A stretch of 49,075 nt of DNA. Source: Streptomyces amritsarensis (GTDB taxonomy: Bacteria; Actinomycetota; Actinomycetes; Streptomycetales; Streptomycetaceae). This document shows positions 24,591 to 33,032 of this stretch, one piece after another; position 1 is the stretch's first letter, and the number at the start of each line of letters is the position of its first letter. The notes below the pieces were generated by a model. That model was not told where the DNA came from. It saw only the letters and a program-made list of their open reading frames with translations, and ran no database searches. The stretch covers positions 1 through 49,075 of the forward strand of contig NZ_MQUR01000060.1 of assembly GCF_001953875.1 (NCBI RefSeq), read 5' to 3'. The position numbers and the translations under genes are program-made.

Positions 24591-24680
24591 CTACTGGCCG
24601 GTGGCGGCCGCCACGGCGACGACGAGGAACATCAGCACGAGCACGCCGGCCATCACACGGTTTCTGGTCTTGGGATCCAC
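24591..24680 (-). CDS. Tiny membrane protein, 29 aa
   Basis: GTG at 24680 to TAG at 24591 encodes a hydrophilic start VDPKTRNRVMAG followed by a single hydrophobic helix (VLVLMFLVVAVAAATGQ). I recall very similar short proteins starting MDPKTRNRVMAG in Streptomyces genomes, which supports it being real. It would be a single-span membrane peptide with its basic end in the cytoplasm. Too short for a domain; function unknown. No strong ribosome site is seen. Confidence 0.55.
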   Translation of the reverse strand: MDPKTRNRVMAGVLVLMFLVVAVAAATGQ

Positions 24681-24764
24681 CCGTCGAGCCTAACGCGGCA
24701 GCCCCCGCATCGTGGACGCAGGGGCTGTGCCGAGGTGGGTGTGCTGCCGGCCGTGGCCGGACGG

Positions 24765-24908
24765 TCACTGCCAGCTCATGTCGCCGTTCTGCGCGGCGAC
24801 CGGGGGCTTGGCGGCGGTGAGCGGGGCGGCGGAGGCGACGGCCGGGGTGCCGAGGACGAGGGCGAGGGCGACGACCGCGGCGGCCTTGAGGATGCGAGAG
24901 GTGTTCAT
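24765..24908 (-). CDS. Small secreted peptide, 47 aa
   Basis: ATG at 24908 with a ribosome site (gaaggga, about 10 bases upstream). Residues 1-27 form a classic signal peptide (MNTSRILKAAAVVALALVLG, cleavage near ASA-AP), leaving a mature peptide of only about 20 residues ending NGDMSWQ. Its signal sequence is closely similar to that of the 58-aa protein at 26873-27049. No Cys. Function unknown; a secreted signal or surface peptide is conceivable. Confidence 0.6.
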   Translation of the reverse strand: MNTSRILKAAAVVALALVLGTPAVASAAPLTAAKPPVAAQNGDMSWQ

Positions 24909-25096
24909 GGTGTCCGGAGTCCCTTCGGGGTGCCGTGGGGCGTGTTCGACAGTGGCTTCCCGGTCGGTCCCGCACCCCGCGGTGGCGCTGTCCCGTTCCG
25001 GTGAGACATAGCTAAGCCGCAGCTCAGCGGGGGGAGAAGAGATATCGGCTGGCCCAAACCGTCCGTGGACGGATGAGGACAGGCAGCCCCGCCCGG

Positions 25097-25402
25097 TCAG
25101 TGGCTGCGGTGCTCCAGCAGGGACAGTGGCATCAGCGGGACGCCGACGTCCAGCAGCCGCGCGGCGGGCAGCGCCCGCGCGCCGAGCAGGCGCCGGCATA
25201 CGGCCTCGGCGTGCCGTTCCGCCTCCTGCAGGGAGTCGGAGAGCAGGTAGAAGCCGAGGGTGAAGTGCTCCGCGGACTGCGGGTGCACGGCGAGGTGCTC
25301 CACGCGGTCCCTCGGGCTCAGCCCGGCACGGGCCGCCTCGCGCAGATCATCGGGCACTTCCACCGGAGGAACCGTCCGCAGACGGGCATGGACGAGGTAC
25401 AT
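25097..25402 (-). CDS. Conserved-looking hypothetical protein, 101 aa
   Basis: ATG at 25402 (MYLVHARLRTVPPVEVPDD). It reads as an alpha/beta protein: a first strand, helix LREAARAG, strand EHFTLGFYLLSDS, helix LQEAERHAEAVCRRLL and a final LLDVGVPLMPLSLLEHRSH. Codon use is typical for the genome. No domain recognised with confidence; the layout recalls small ferredoxin-like folds. It is divergent from the regulator at 25536, with 133 bases between, so the regulator may control it. Confidence 0.65.
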   Translation of the reverse strand: MYLVHARLRTVPPVEVPDDLREAARAGLSPRDRVEHLAVHPQSAEHFTLGFYLLSDSLQEAERHAEAVCRRLLGARALPAARLLDVGVPLMPLSLLEHRSH

Positions 25403-25535
25403 GACTCCACCGTCCCCCGCCGGACCCGTGCAGGACACCCATCCGGCCGGCCGTTTGCGGCCGTGGACGCATCCGTCCATCCGCTTCTTTGAGATGATCT
25501 TCCCATCGAAGTGCCAACGGGGTGGGGGGAACCAC

Positions 25536-26528
25536 ATGTTGACCGAACTGGGCCTCGACGCGAGAGCCGAGGCCGTCTACCGCGCCATGCTCATGGAACC
25601 CGGGTCGGGCGTGACCGCGCTCGCCGATGCCGTGGGGATCGGCGAGAACGACGTGCGCGAGGCCCTGGACCTGCTGAGCGAGCTGGCGCTGGTCCAGCCG
25701 TCCGCCGACGACAGCGGGCGGCTGCGCGCCGTCTCCCCGGACATCGGGATGGAGATCCTGATGGCGCGGGGGCAGGCGGAGCTCGCCGCCCAGCAGCAGC
25801 GGCTGGAGGCGTCCCGGGCCGCCGCGGCCCGGCTGATCTCCGAGTACTCGCAGTTGCGGCCGACCGCCCGGCATCCCGGCGTGGAGCAGCTCATCGGCCT
25901 CGACGCCGTCCGCGACCGGCTGGTCGCGCTGACCCGGGAGACGAAGGAGGAGCTGCTGGCGTTCTCACCGGACGCCACGCTGAGCGAGTCGGCCCTGGCC
26001 GCCTCGCGGCCCCTGAACAGGACGCTGCTCGAACGGGGCGTCCGCATGCGCACCCTGTACCTCGACAGCGTGCGCAACAGCCGGCCCTCCATCGAGCACG
26101 CCAACTGGCTCACGGAGCTCGGCGGGCAGGTGCGCACGGTGGCGTCGCTGCCGACGCGGATGCTCATCGTCGACCGCAGGACGGCGCTGATCCCGGTGAG
26201 CGACGATTCCGCGGCGGGCGCGGTCGTCCTGACCGGGCACGGCATGCTCGTCGCCCTCTGTGCGCTCTTCGAGTCGACGTGGGCGCAGGCGCAGCCGCTG
26301 GCGGAGGTGGCGGTCCTGGGCCCGGACGGCCTGACCGCGCAACAGGCGGCTGCCATAAGGTTGTTGGCGGAAGGGCACACGGACGATGCGATAGCCAAGC
26401 GGCTGGGGGTGTCCTCGCGCACGGCCCGGCGCATCGCCAACGAGCTGATGGAACGCCTCGGTGCCCGCAGCCGGTTCGAGGCCGGGGTGCGGGCCGTACA
26501 GGAGGGCTGGCTGCCCACGCGCGCCTGA
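25536..26528 (+). CDS. Transcriptional regulator, TrmB-like N-terminus and LuxR-type C-terminus
   Basis: 330 aa, ATG at 25536 with ribosome site gggggaa. Residues 1-70 form a TrmB-like winged helix (MLTELGLDARAEAVYRAML, ALADAVGIGENDVREALDLL). The centre (about 110-250) resembles a PLD-like/TrmB sensor fold (RMLIVDRRTALIPVS). Residues about 265-325 are a LuxR helix-turn-helix (LTAQQAAAIRLLAEGHTDDAIAKRLG, then RTARRIANELMERLG). Such double-HTH regulators are numerous in Streptomyces and their ligands are mostly unknown. A strong terminator follows directly. Confidence 0.88.
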   Translation: MLTELGLDARAEAVYRAMLMEPGSGVTALADAVGIGENDVREALDLLSELALVQPSADDSGRLRAVSPDIGMEILMARGQAELAAQQQRLEASRAAAARLISEYSQLRPTARHPGVEQLIGLDAVRDRLVALTRETKEELLAFSPDATLSESALAASRPLNRTLLERGVRMRTLYLDSVRNSRPSIEHANWLTELGGQVRTVASLPTRMLIVDRRTALIPVSDDSAAGAVVLTGHGMLVALCALFESTWAQAQPLAEVAVLGPDGLTAQQAAAIRLLAEGHTDDAIAKRLGVSSRTARRIANELMERLGARSRFEAGVRAVQEGWLPTRA

Positions 26529-26547
26529 CAGACGTCTCGTGCATGAC

Positions 26548-26593
26548 AAGGCCGCCGGGCGGGACCACAGCGATGGTCCCGCCCGGCGGCCTT
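26548..26593 (+). terminator. Strong terminator after TrmB/LuxR regulator
   Basis: Perfect 20-bp stem, arms 26548-26567 and 26574-26593, six-base loop, starting 20 bases after the regulator stop codon. Confidence 0.88.
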
Positions 26594-26872
26594 CGCATGT
26601 CCGCGCGGGGAACGGGGAGAGCCGGGGGTGGGGCGGAGAGGCGGCCCGATCAGGCCAAGCGTGGACAGGTCCGGCCATGGCCCTTTCGGGCCAGTCGATC
26701 TCTCTTCCGCCCGGCCCGGGCAGCGGCGAATCTATTGCTTGTCAGCGGGGCAGCCCCCCGCCGGACGAGCACAGAAGGCCCTGAAAGCCCTGAACGGACG
26801 CCACCGCGGGACGTCCGAAGGCGACGGGTTCAAGCCACCAGCCCATTCGTTTCGGAAGGACGAACCACCCTC

Positions 26873-27049
26873 ATGCGTACAGGAATCCTCCGGGCCGCCG
26901 CGGTTGTCGCCCTCACCCTCGGCATCACCTCCGTCGCGCCGATGGCCTCCGCCCACGCCCCGGCCCACCCGGTCCCGGTGGCGGGCGGCACGGCCGGCCA
27001 GGCCGGCCCCGCCGGAGCCCCGCCGGCGGCGGTGGCGATCCGGCCGTAG
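26873..27049 (+). CDS. Small secreted peptide, 58 aa
   Basis: ATG at 26873 with ribosome site ggaagga. The signal peptide (MRTGILRAAAVVALTLGITS, cleavage near ASA-HA) leaves about 30 residues rich in Ala/Pro/Gly/Val without Cys. The start MRTGILRAAAVVALTLG closely parallels the 47-aa peptide at 24765-24908, so the two are probably paralogues around the regulator. Function unknown. Confidence 0.55.
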   Translation: MRTGILRAAAVVALTLGITSVAPMASAHAPAHPVPVAGGTAGQAGPAGAPPAAVAIRP

Positions 27050-27219
27050 CGCCCGGGCCCAGTCCCCGCCCCGTACCACCGCGTCGCCCCGCGGGACCGC
27101 TGTACCTGCAGGACAGCTGTCCGTCCGCCGCGCCTCGCACCCGTCACGCCGCACCATCCGCCGGTCGAGCCCGCGCTCCCGGCCCCCAGACCTCACCTGA
27201 CCAGAACCGGAGCACAGCC

Positions 27220-28653
27220 ATGTCCCGATACGGGTTGAACACCCGCCATGCCGCCGTAGCCGCCCTCATCGCCGGGGCCGTCGCAGCCGGCACCGTGGTC
27301 GCCGTCGACACCGCGGCGGTCGCCGCCCCGGCGGCCGCGACCGCCGAAACCCCCGCCGACCCCGACTACGGCAGCCCCGGCCAGGGCGAGGAGGAAGCGG
27401 TCGACGGGGAGTTCCGGGCGGCGAGCTTCGCCGCGGCGACCGCCCCGCAGATCACCCGCGGCTCGGTCATCGCCCGCGCCAAGAGCTGGGTCGGCATCGG
27501 CCTGGACTACAACAGCGGCCGCCGCCACGGCGGATACCGCACGGACTGCTCGGGCTACGTCTCGATGGCCTGGGACCTGGACTTCCAGCCGGCCACCAAC
27601 ACCTTCGCCTCCCGCGGTGTGACCGAGCCGATCACCAAGGCGGAACTGAAGGCGGGCGACGCCCTCCTGGACGACGACGAGGGCTCCTCCGGGCACGTCG
27701 TCCTCTTCGAGAAGTGGGCCAACTCCGACCGCACGCGGTACTGGGGCTTCGACTTCACCCCCAGCGGCGTCCACCACCGCGTCTACGACTACCCGTACTA
27801 CCCGGGCTACGGCCCCTACCACCCCGTGCGCTACAAGAACATCGCCGACGACGTGACCACCCCGCCGGCGCCCAAGCCCGGCATGACCGACCTCGTCGCG
27901 GCCAACATCAACGGCGACGGTGTCGACGACGTGGTCGGCGTCGAGGCCTCGACCGGCAAGCTGTGGCTCTACAAGGGGGCCTCCAACGGCACCATCGCCT
28001 CCGGCGGCAACCGCGTGGAGATAGGCAGCGGCGGCTGGAACGGCATGGCCAACCTGGCCGGCGGCGACTACAACGGCGACCGCAAGGACGACATCGTCGC
28101 GGTCGAGGAGGCCAGCGGCAAGCTGTACCTCTACCCCGGCACCGGCAGCGGCCTCTCCTCCCGCAAGGAGATCGGCTCCGGCGGCTGGAACGGCATGGCC
28201 GAGCTGATGGGCGGCGACTTCAACGGCGACGGCAAGGCGGACGTCGCCGCCGTCGAGAAGTCGACGGGCAAGCTGTGGCTCTACAAGGGCAACGGCACCG
28301 GATCGATCGGCGGCGGCAGCAGCCGCGTACTGATCGGGTCCGGCGGCTGGAACAGCCTGCACGACCTGGTCGGCATGGACGTCGACAACGACGGCAGGAC
28401 CGACGTCGTCGGGGCCGAGACCTCCACGGGCAAGCTCTTCCTCTACAAGAGCAACGGCACGGGCCTGAACGCCCGCACGGAGATCGGCTCCGGCGGCTGG
28501 AACGGCATGAACGACCTCATCGGCGGCGACTTCACCTCGAACGCGAACGACGACCTCGTCGGCGTCGAGAAGGCCACCGGAAAGCTCTACCTCTACCCGG
28601 GCACCGGCACGGGTCTGGGGGCGCGCAAGGAGATCGGCTCCGGCGGCTGGTAG
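27220..28653 (+). CDS. Secreted NlpC/P60-like hydrolase with FG-GAP/VCBS propeller
   Basis: 477 aa. It has a signal peptide (residues 1-36). Residues about 75-215 form an NlpC/P60-type papain-like domain: catalytic Cys in TDCSGYVSMAW (C110) and His in GHVVLF (H159). From about 220 to the end run repeats of about 48 residues, each with a D-x-[DN]-x-D-type calcium loop (NINGDGVDDVVGV), then TGKLWLYKG and IGSGGWNGM, as in seven-bladed FG-GAP propellers. Likely a wall-associated peptidase or amidase whose propeller binds the wall or another partner. The next gene carries the same propeller with a different enzyme domain. Confidence 0.88.
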   Translation: MSRYGLNTRHAAVAALIAGAVAAGTVVAVDTAAVAAPAAATAETPADPDYGSPGQGEEEAVDGEFRAASFAAATAPQITRGSVIARAKSWVGIGLDYNSGRRHGGYRTDCSGYVSMAWDLDFQPATNTFASRGVTEPITKAELKAGDALLDDDEGSSGHVVLFEKWANSDRTRYWGFDFTPSGVHHRVYDYPYYPGYGPYHPVRYKNIADDVTTPPAPKPGMTDLVAANINGDGVDDVVGVEASTGKLWLYKGASNGTIASGGNRVEIGSGGWNGMANLAGGDYNGDRKDDIVAVEEASGKLYLYPGTGSGLSSRKEIGSGGWNGMAELMGGDFNGDGKADVAAVEKSTGKLWLYKGNGTGSIGGGSSRVLIGSGGWNSLHDLVGMDVDNDGRTDVVGAETSTGKLFLYKSNGTGLNARTEIGSGGWNGMNDLIGGDFTSNANDDLVGVEKATGKLYLYPGTGTGLGARKEIGSGGW

Positions 28654-28744
28654 CCCCACGCCCGACGCATCTCCCCGCACTCCTTTCGCAACTCCCTTCC
28701 CTGACACCCTTTTTGGCACTTCGTGCCGGTTTGGAAGCACTCCC

Positions 28745-30277
28745 ATGTCTGTTGAGACCACCACCACTGCCACCGCCGCCGCCCCTTCCGTCTTCTCCCG
28801 CCTCATGTCCCGCCGGGTCCGCATCGCCACCGGCCTCGTCTGCGCCACCGTCGCCGCCGTGGCCCTCTCGGCCGGCGGTGCGAGCGCCGACGGCGGCCCG
28901 GAGGACCCGCACGGCGACCTGACCGAGCTGACGGCCGCCGACCTCGGCCTGCCCGAGGGCCCGCAGATGATGGCCATGGCGGCCACCTCGGGCGACGACC
29001 GCCCCGACTTCCAGATGCCGTTCAAGTGCGGCGAGACCTGGCAGGGCGCCTCCCGCGCCCACCACAGCCCGAGCGCCAACGCGATCGACTGGACGCAGGG
29101 CGGCTCGACGGTCAACTCCCCCGTCGTGGCGAGCGCCGACGGCGTCGTGTCCAAGGTCAGGGACCTCGGCGGCTCCAGCTACGGCAAGTACGTGGTCATC
29201 AACCACGGCGGCGGCTGGTCCACCGTCTACGCCCACCTCAACGGCTTCAACACGTCCACCGGTGCCACGGTCAAGGCCGGACAGCAGATCGGCATCGTCG
29301 GCAGCACCGGCAACTCCTCCGGCGCCCACCTGCACTACGAGCAGCGCCACGACCTCGTCGACCGGCGGACGGTCTTCAACGGCTCCGCCTTCGGCGGCTC
29401 CGGTTCCTGGTCCAAGTCGCTGACCAGCAAGAACTGCGAGACCAAGACCCCGGAGCCGAAGCCGGAGGGTCCCGGTGACGGAGGGACCGGCTCCACCGGC
29501 ATGGTCGACCTGGCCTCGGCCGACCTCAACGGCGACAACGTGATCGACGTGGCGGCCGTGGAAGCGTCCACCGGCAAGCTGTGGCTCTACAAGGGCGCCC
29601 CCAACGGCACCGTCGCCTCCGGCGGCAACCGCGTCCTGATCGGTTCGGGCGGCTGGAACGGGATGTCCAACCTGACCGGCGGCGACTTCACCGGCGACGG
29701 CAAGGACGACATCGTCGCGGTCGAGGAGTCCACCGGCAAGCTGTGGCTCTACAAGGGCGCCGACAACTCGACGATCTCCTCCGGGGGCAGCCGGGTCCTG
29801 ATCGGTTCGGGCGGCTGGAACGGCATGTCCAACCTGACCGCCCTCAACCTCAACGGCGACAAGATCGCCGACCTGGCGGCCGTCGAGAAGTCCACCGGCA
29901 AGCTGTACCTCTACCCGGGCAACGGCACCGGCCTGAACGCCCGCAAGGAGATCGGCTCGGGCGGCTGGAACGGCATGTCCAACCTGACCGGCATGGACCT
30001 CAACAACAGCGGCCGCCAGGACCTGGTCGCGGTGGAGAAGTCCACGGGCAAGCTGTTCATGTACCCCGGTGACAAGGGCTACCTGAGCCCGCGCATCCAG
30101 ATCGGCTCGGGCGGCTGGAACGGCATGTCCGACCTGATCGGCGGCGACCTGCTGAACTCGCAGCTCTCGGACGACCTGATCGCCGTGCAGAACTCCACCG
30201 GCAAGCTCTTCCTCTACCCCGGCACCGGCTCGGGCGGCCTGGGCGCCCGCAAGGAGATCGGCGTCGGCGGCTGGTAG
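28745..30277 (+). CDS. Secreted M23 metallopeptidase with FG-GAP/VCBS propeller
   Basis: 510 aa. The N-terminal signal is long (residues 1-48, hydrophobic core VCATVAAVALSAGGASA). Residues about 90-205 form an M23 LytM domain: H107 and D115 (HSPSANAIDW) and the H-x-H pair H195/H197 (GAHLHYE) are the zinc and catalytic residues, so it should cut peptide bridges in peptidoglycan. A Pro/Glu-rich linker leads to propeller repeats from about 250 that share TGKLWLYKG and IGSGGWNGMSNL with the preceding protein. The two genes are 91 bases apart in the same direction and probably arose by duplication and domain swapping. Confidence 0.92.
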   Translation: MSVETTTTATAAAPSVFSRLMSRRVRIATGLVCATVAAVALSAGGASADGGPEDPHGDLTELTAADLGLPEGPQMMAMAATSGDDRPDFQMPFKCGETWQGASRAHHSPSANAIDWTQGGSTVNSPVVASADGVVSKVRDLGGSSYGKYVVINHGGGWSTVYAHLNGFNTSTGATVKAGQQIGIVGSTGNSSGAHLHYEQRHDLVDRRTVFNGSAFGGSGSWSKSLTSKNCETKTPEPKPEGPGDGGTGSTGMVDLASADLNGDNVIDVAAVEASTGKLWLYKGAPNGTVASGGNRVLIGSGGWNGMSNLTGGDFTGDGKDDIVAVEESTGKLWLYKGADNSTISSGGSRVLIGSGGWNGMSNLTALNLNGDKIADLAAVEKSTGKLYLYPGNGTGLNARKEIGSGGWNGMSNLTGMDLNNSGRQDLVAVEKSTGKLFMYPGDKGYLSPRIQIGSGGWNGMSDLIGGDLLNSQLSDDLIAVQNSTGKLFLYPGTGSGGLGARKEIGVGGW

Positions 30278-30319
30278 GCACCGGCTGGACACGGCTGCCG
30301 AGCAGCTGGGGTCACGACA

Positions 30320-30358
30320 CGTGAGGCGGCCCGTCCCTGCAGGACGGGCCGCCTCACG
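30320..30358. terminator. Bidirectional terminator
   Basis: Perfect 17-bp stem, arms 30320-30336 and 30342-30358, loop CTGCA. It lies 42 bases after the M23 gene and its right arm includes the last codons of the convergent thpR gene, so it can stop transcripts from both sides. Confidence 0.88.
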
Positions 30359-30953
30359 GCGTTCGCAGCGGCCAGGCGCGCACGGTCTCGTAGCGGGGCT
30401 GTTCCCCCCGCACCCCGCTCACCGGCAGGTGGCTGCGGACCAGGCTGAGCGTGTCCACCTGCCAGGCCGTGCCCTCGAAGTGGGCGAGGGCGTCCAGGTA
30501 CGGGCGGAGCGGCACGGCCCCGCCGTTTCCGTGGCTGTGGCTGTGGCCGTGGCCGTGTCGGTGTCCGTGGGCGCGGGCCAGGGTGAGGTGCGGGGTGTAC
30601 CGGCGGTGCTGCTCCATCGGGATCCCGGCCCGCCGCGCGGCGGCGTCGGCCCGGTCGGCGAGCAGGCGCATGGTGTCGAGGTCGCCGGCGGCTCCGGTCC
30701 ACAGGGCGCGGTCGCCGAAGTGCCCGCAGCCGTGCAGGCGCAGGGCGAAGGGCGGCGTACGGTGGGCGGCCCGCTCCAGGCGGGCGTACAGCTCGGGGAG
30801 CGCGTCGTCGCGGACCTCGCCCATGAAGGCGAGCGTGAAGTGCCAGCCAGCCCGGGTGGTCCAGGTCAGCCGGTCGTCGTGGACCGCGTCCACGGCGGCG
30901 GCGAGCTCGGCGACGGCCTCCTCGGGCGGCAGAACGGCGGCGAACAGTCTCAT
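30354..30953 (-). CDS. thpR: RNA 2',3'-cyclic phosphodiesterase (2H family)
   Basis: 199 aa. Starts MRLFAAVLPP, as usual for the LigT/ThpR family. The two catalytic H-x-T motifs are WHFTLAF (H38, T40) and HLTLAR (H122, T124). It hydrolyses 2',3'-cyclic phosphates on RNA ends in the cytoplasm. Directly after the second motif is an odd insertion with seven His between residues 129 and 141, alternating with Gly, Ser and Arg. It could bind metal, or be a repeat-slippage product from the CCGTGG-like DNA repeat. The gene's 3' end lies inside the terminator at 30320-30358. Confidence 0.92.
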   Translation of the reverse strand: MRLFAAVLPPEEAVAELAAAVDAVHDDRLTWTTRAGWHFTLAFMGEVRDDALPELYARLERAAHRTPPFALRLHGCGHFGDRALWTGAAGDLDTMRLLADRADAAARRAGIPMEQHRRYTPHLTLARAHGHRHGHGHSHSHGNGGAVPLRPYLDALAHFEGTAWQVDTLSLVRSHLPVSGVRGEQPRYETVRAWPLRTP

Positions 30954-31012
30954 GCGGTGAGCGTATGCCCTGCGCGCCGCCGGCTGCCGGGCTCCGGGGG
31001 AGCTGCGGCGGG

Positions 31013-31048
31013 GTCCGGGGCCGGGCGCCGTGAGGCGCCGGGCCGGAC
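31013..31048 (-). terminator. Hairpin downstream of MFS gene
   Basis: Outer stem GTCCGG/CCGGAC (31013-31018 and 31043-31048) and inner stem GGCGCC/GGCGCC (31024-31029 and 31034-31039) with a GTGA loop. It begins 19 bases past the stop of the minus-strand MFS gene. Confidence 0.55.
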
Positions 31049-31066
31049 CCGGCCGCAGCCGCCCGG

Positions 31067-32428
31067 TCAGGCCACCGTCACCAGTTCGCGGCGGTGCGGG
31101 ACCGCCGGGACGAAGGTCACCCCGTGGCGGCCGACCCGCAGCCGGAGGTTGCCGACACGGGCCAGCACGACGCCGACGGCCACGGACGCGGCCAGGGAGA
31201 TCAGGGCGCCCGAGGCCATGCCGACGCGGGCTCCGTAGGTGTCGGTGATCCAGCCGAGGAGCGGGGCGCCCAGCGGGGTGCCGCCGGTGAACACCATCAT
31301 GAAGAGGGCCATGACCCGGCCGCGCATCTCGGGGTCGGTGGCCATCTGCACGCTGGAGTTGGCGGTGACGTTGACGGTCAGGCCGAAGACGCCGATGGGC
31401 ACGAGCAGCGCGGCGAACAGCCAGAAGCCGGGGGCGAAGGCCGTCACGAGCAGCAGTACGGAGAACAGCGCGGCCGCGGCCACCAGCAGCCGCAGGCGGG
31501 ACTGCCCGCGGCGGGCGGCGAGCAGGGCGCCCGCGAGGGAGCCGGCCGCGATCAGGGTGTTGAAGAGCCCGTAGGTGCCCGCGTCGCCGTGGAAGACGTC
31601 GCTCACGAACGCCGACAGCCAGATCGGGAAGTTGAACCCGAAGGTGCCGATGAAGCCGACGAGGACGATCGGCCAGACCAGCTCGGGCCGTCCGGCGACG
31701 TAGCGCAGGCCTTCGCGCAGCTGTCCCTTGGCGCGGGGCCGCGGCGGGGCGGGGTGCAGCTCCTTCGTCCGCATCATCAGCAGGCCCGCGATGGGCGCGG
31801 CGAAGGACAGGCCGTTGAGCAGGAACGCCCAGCCGGAGCCGACGGCGGTGATCAGCACGCCGGCGATCGCCGGGCCGACCAGCCGCGCGGACTGGAAGTT
31901 GGCCGAGTTGAGGCTGACGGCGTTGGCGACCTGGTCCTTGCCGACCATCTCGGGGACGAAGGTCTGCCGGGCCGGGTTGTCCACGACGGTGATCAGGCCG
32001 AGCAGGAGGGCAGCGAGGTAGACGTGCCAGACCTGGACGTGTCCCGCGAGGGTGAGGACGGCGAGTGCGATGCCGGTCAGGCCCATCGCGCTCTGGGTGG
32101 CGAGGAGCAGGGGCCGCTTGGGCAGCCGGTCCGCGAGTACGCCTCCGTAGAGGCCGAACACCAGCATCGGCAGGAACTGCAGGGCGATGGTGATGCCGAC
32201 GGCGGAGGCGGAGCCGGTCAGGGAGAGGACCAGCCAGTCCTGGGCGATGCGCTGCATCCAGGTGCCGGTGTTCGAGACGACCTGGCCGGTCGCGAAGAGC
32301 CGGTAGTTGCGGATCCTCAGCGAGCTGAACATCCCCCGGTTCCTGCTCGGGGGTGCCGCGGGTCGCGCGGCGGTAGGGGTGGTGGATATGTGGCCGGGTG
32401 CGGAGTCTGCTCCGTTTCCCGTACTCAA
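31067..32428 (-). CDS. MFS transporter (multidrug-type), MarR-linked
   Basis: 453 aa from a TTG at 32428, which is favoured by an AGGAGG ribosome site nine bases upstream. It has about twelve spans in the MFS_3 (enterobactin exporter-like) pattern: FSSLRIRNYRLFATGQVVSNTGTWMQRIAQDWLVL is split here across the first spans. LYGGVLADRLPKRPLLL holds the loop 2-3 motif and VDNPARQTFVPEMV is typical. It is an exporter in the cytoplasmic membrane with unknown substrate. The MarR gene lies 25 bases upstream in the same direction, so both form an operon that may respond to a drug or phenolic compound. Confidence 0.92.
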   Translation of the reverse strand: MSTGNGADSAPGHISTTPTAARPAAPPSRNRGMFSSLRIRNYRLFATGQVVSNTGTWMQRIAQDWLVLSLTGSASAVGITIALQFLPMLVFGLYGGVLADRLPKRPLLLATQSAMGLTGIALAVLTLAGHVQVWHVYLAALLLGLITVVDNPARQTFVPEMVGKDQVANAVSLNSANFQSARLVGPAIAGVLITAVGSGWAFLLNGLSFAAPIAGLLMMRTKELHPAPPRPRAKGQLREGLRYVAGRPELVWPIVLVGFIGTFGFNFPIWLSAFVSDVFHGDAGTYGLFNTLIAAGSLAGALLAARRGQSRLRLLVAAAALFSVLLLVTAFAPGFWLFAALLVPIGVFGLTVNVTANSSVQMATDPEMRGRVMALFMMVFTGGTPLGAPLLGWITDTYGARVGMASGALISLAASVAVGVVLARVGNLRLRVGRHGVTFVPAVPHRRELVTVA

Positions 32429-32453
32429 AAGCGTTCGCCTCCTGGCGTCGTTC

Positions 32454-32891
32454 CTACAGGTGCGCGAGCTTCTCCAGGACGGGTGCGGCCGCGCGCAGCT
32501 TGGCCCATTCGTCCTCGGTCAGCTCTGCCGCGAGCCCGGCCAGGAAGGCGTTGCGCTTGCGGCGGCTCTCTTCGAGCATCGCTTCGGCCTCCTCCGTCTG
32601 GCGGACCACCTTCTGGCGGCGGTCGTCGGGGTGCGGTTCCAGCGTGACCAGTCCCTTGGCTTCCAGCAACGCGACGATGCGCGTCATGGAGGGCGGTTGG
32701 ACGTGCTCCCGCCGCGCCAGTTCACCGGGTGTGGCCTGGCCGCAGCGGGCGAGGGTGCCGAGGACCGACATCTCGGTCGGGCTCAGCGACTCGTCGACGC
32801 GCTGGTGCTTCAGGCGCCGCCCCAGCCGCATGACGGCGGAGCGGAGGTCGTTCACGGCGGCAGCGTCGTCGCCATGGGAGAGGTCAGGCAT
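32454..32891 (-). CDS. MarR family transcriptional regulator
   Basis: 145 aa from ATG at 32891 (MPDLSHGDD); an ATG at 32909 would add six residues and has a slightly better ribosome site. The winged helix is clear: SPTEMSVLGTLARCGQATPGELARREHV, PPSMTRIVALLEAKGLV and wing PHPDDRRQKVV. It probably binds its own promoter as a dimer and is released by a ligand, controlling itself and the MFS gene 25 bases downstream. The small dyad at 32895-32922 overlaps its start region and is the likely operator. Confidence 0.92.
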   Translation of the reverse strand: MPDLSHGDDAAAVNDLRSAVMRLGRRLKHQRVDESLSPTEMSVLGTLARCGQATPGELARREHVQPPSMTRIVALLEAKGLVTLEPHPDDRRQKVVRQTEEAEAMLEESRRKRNAFLAGLAAELTEDEWAKLRAAAPVLEKLAHL

Positions 32892-32894
32892 GTA

Positions 32895-32922
32895 CTTAGA
32901 ATAACTCATTACTCTCGCTAAG
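32895..32922 (-). promoter_or_regulatory. Candidate MarR operator
   Basis: CTTAG (32895-32899) and CTAAG (32918-32922) form an inverted repeat around an unusually AT-rich core (aataactcattactc), directly upstream of the MarR start. Position and AT content fit an autoregulatory operator. The dyad itself is short. Confidence 0.4.
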
Positions 32923-33032
32923 GAACACCGGTTTTCCCGGGCGTGCACCAGGTATGTGCCAGGTCACTCGTACGGGTGAGTCGGCGGCCGAAAGTGACAC
33001 GCGTACGCACCCTGTGCCCCGACTCTTTCGGC

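Noticed and set aside
25059..25072. Terminator CCGTCC-GT-GGACGG
   Set aside because: The stem is short and the loop too small to fold fully; not listed as a terminator.
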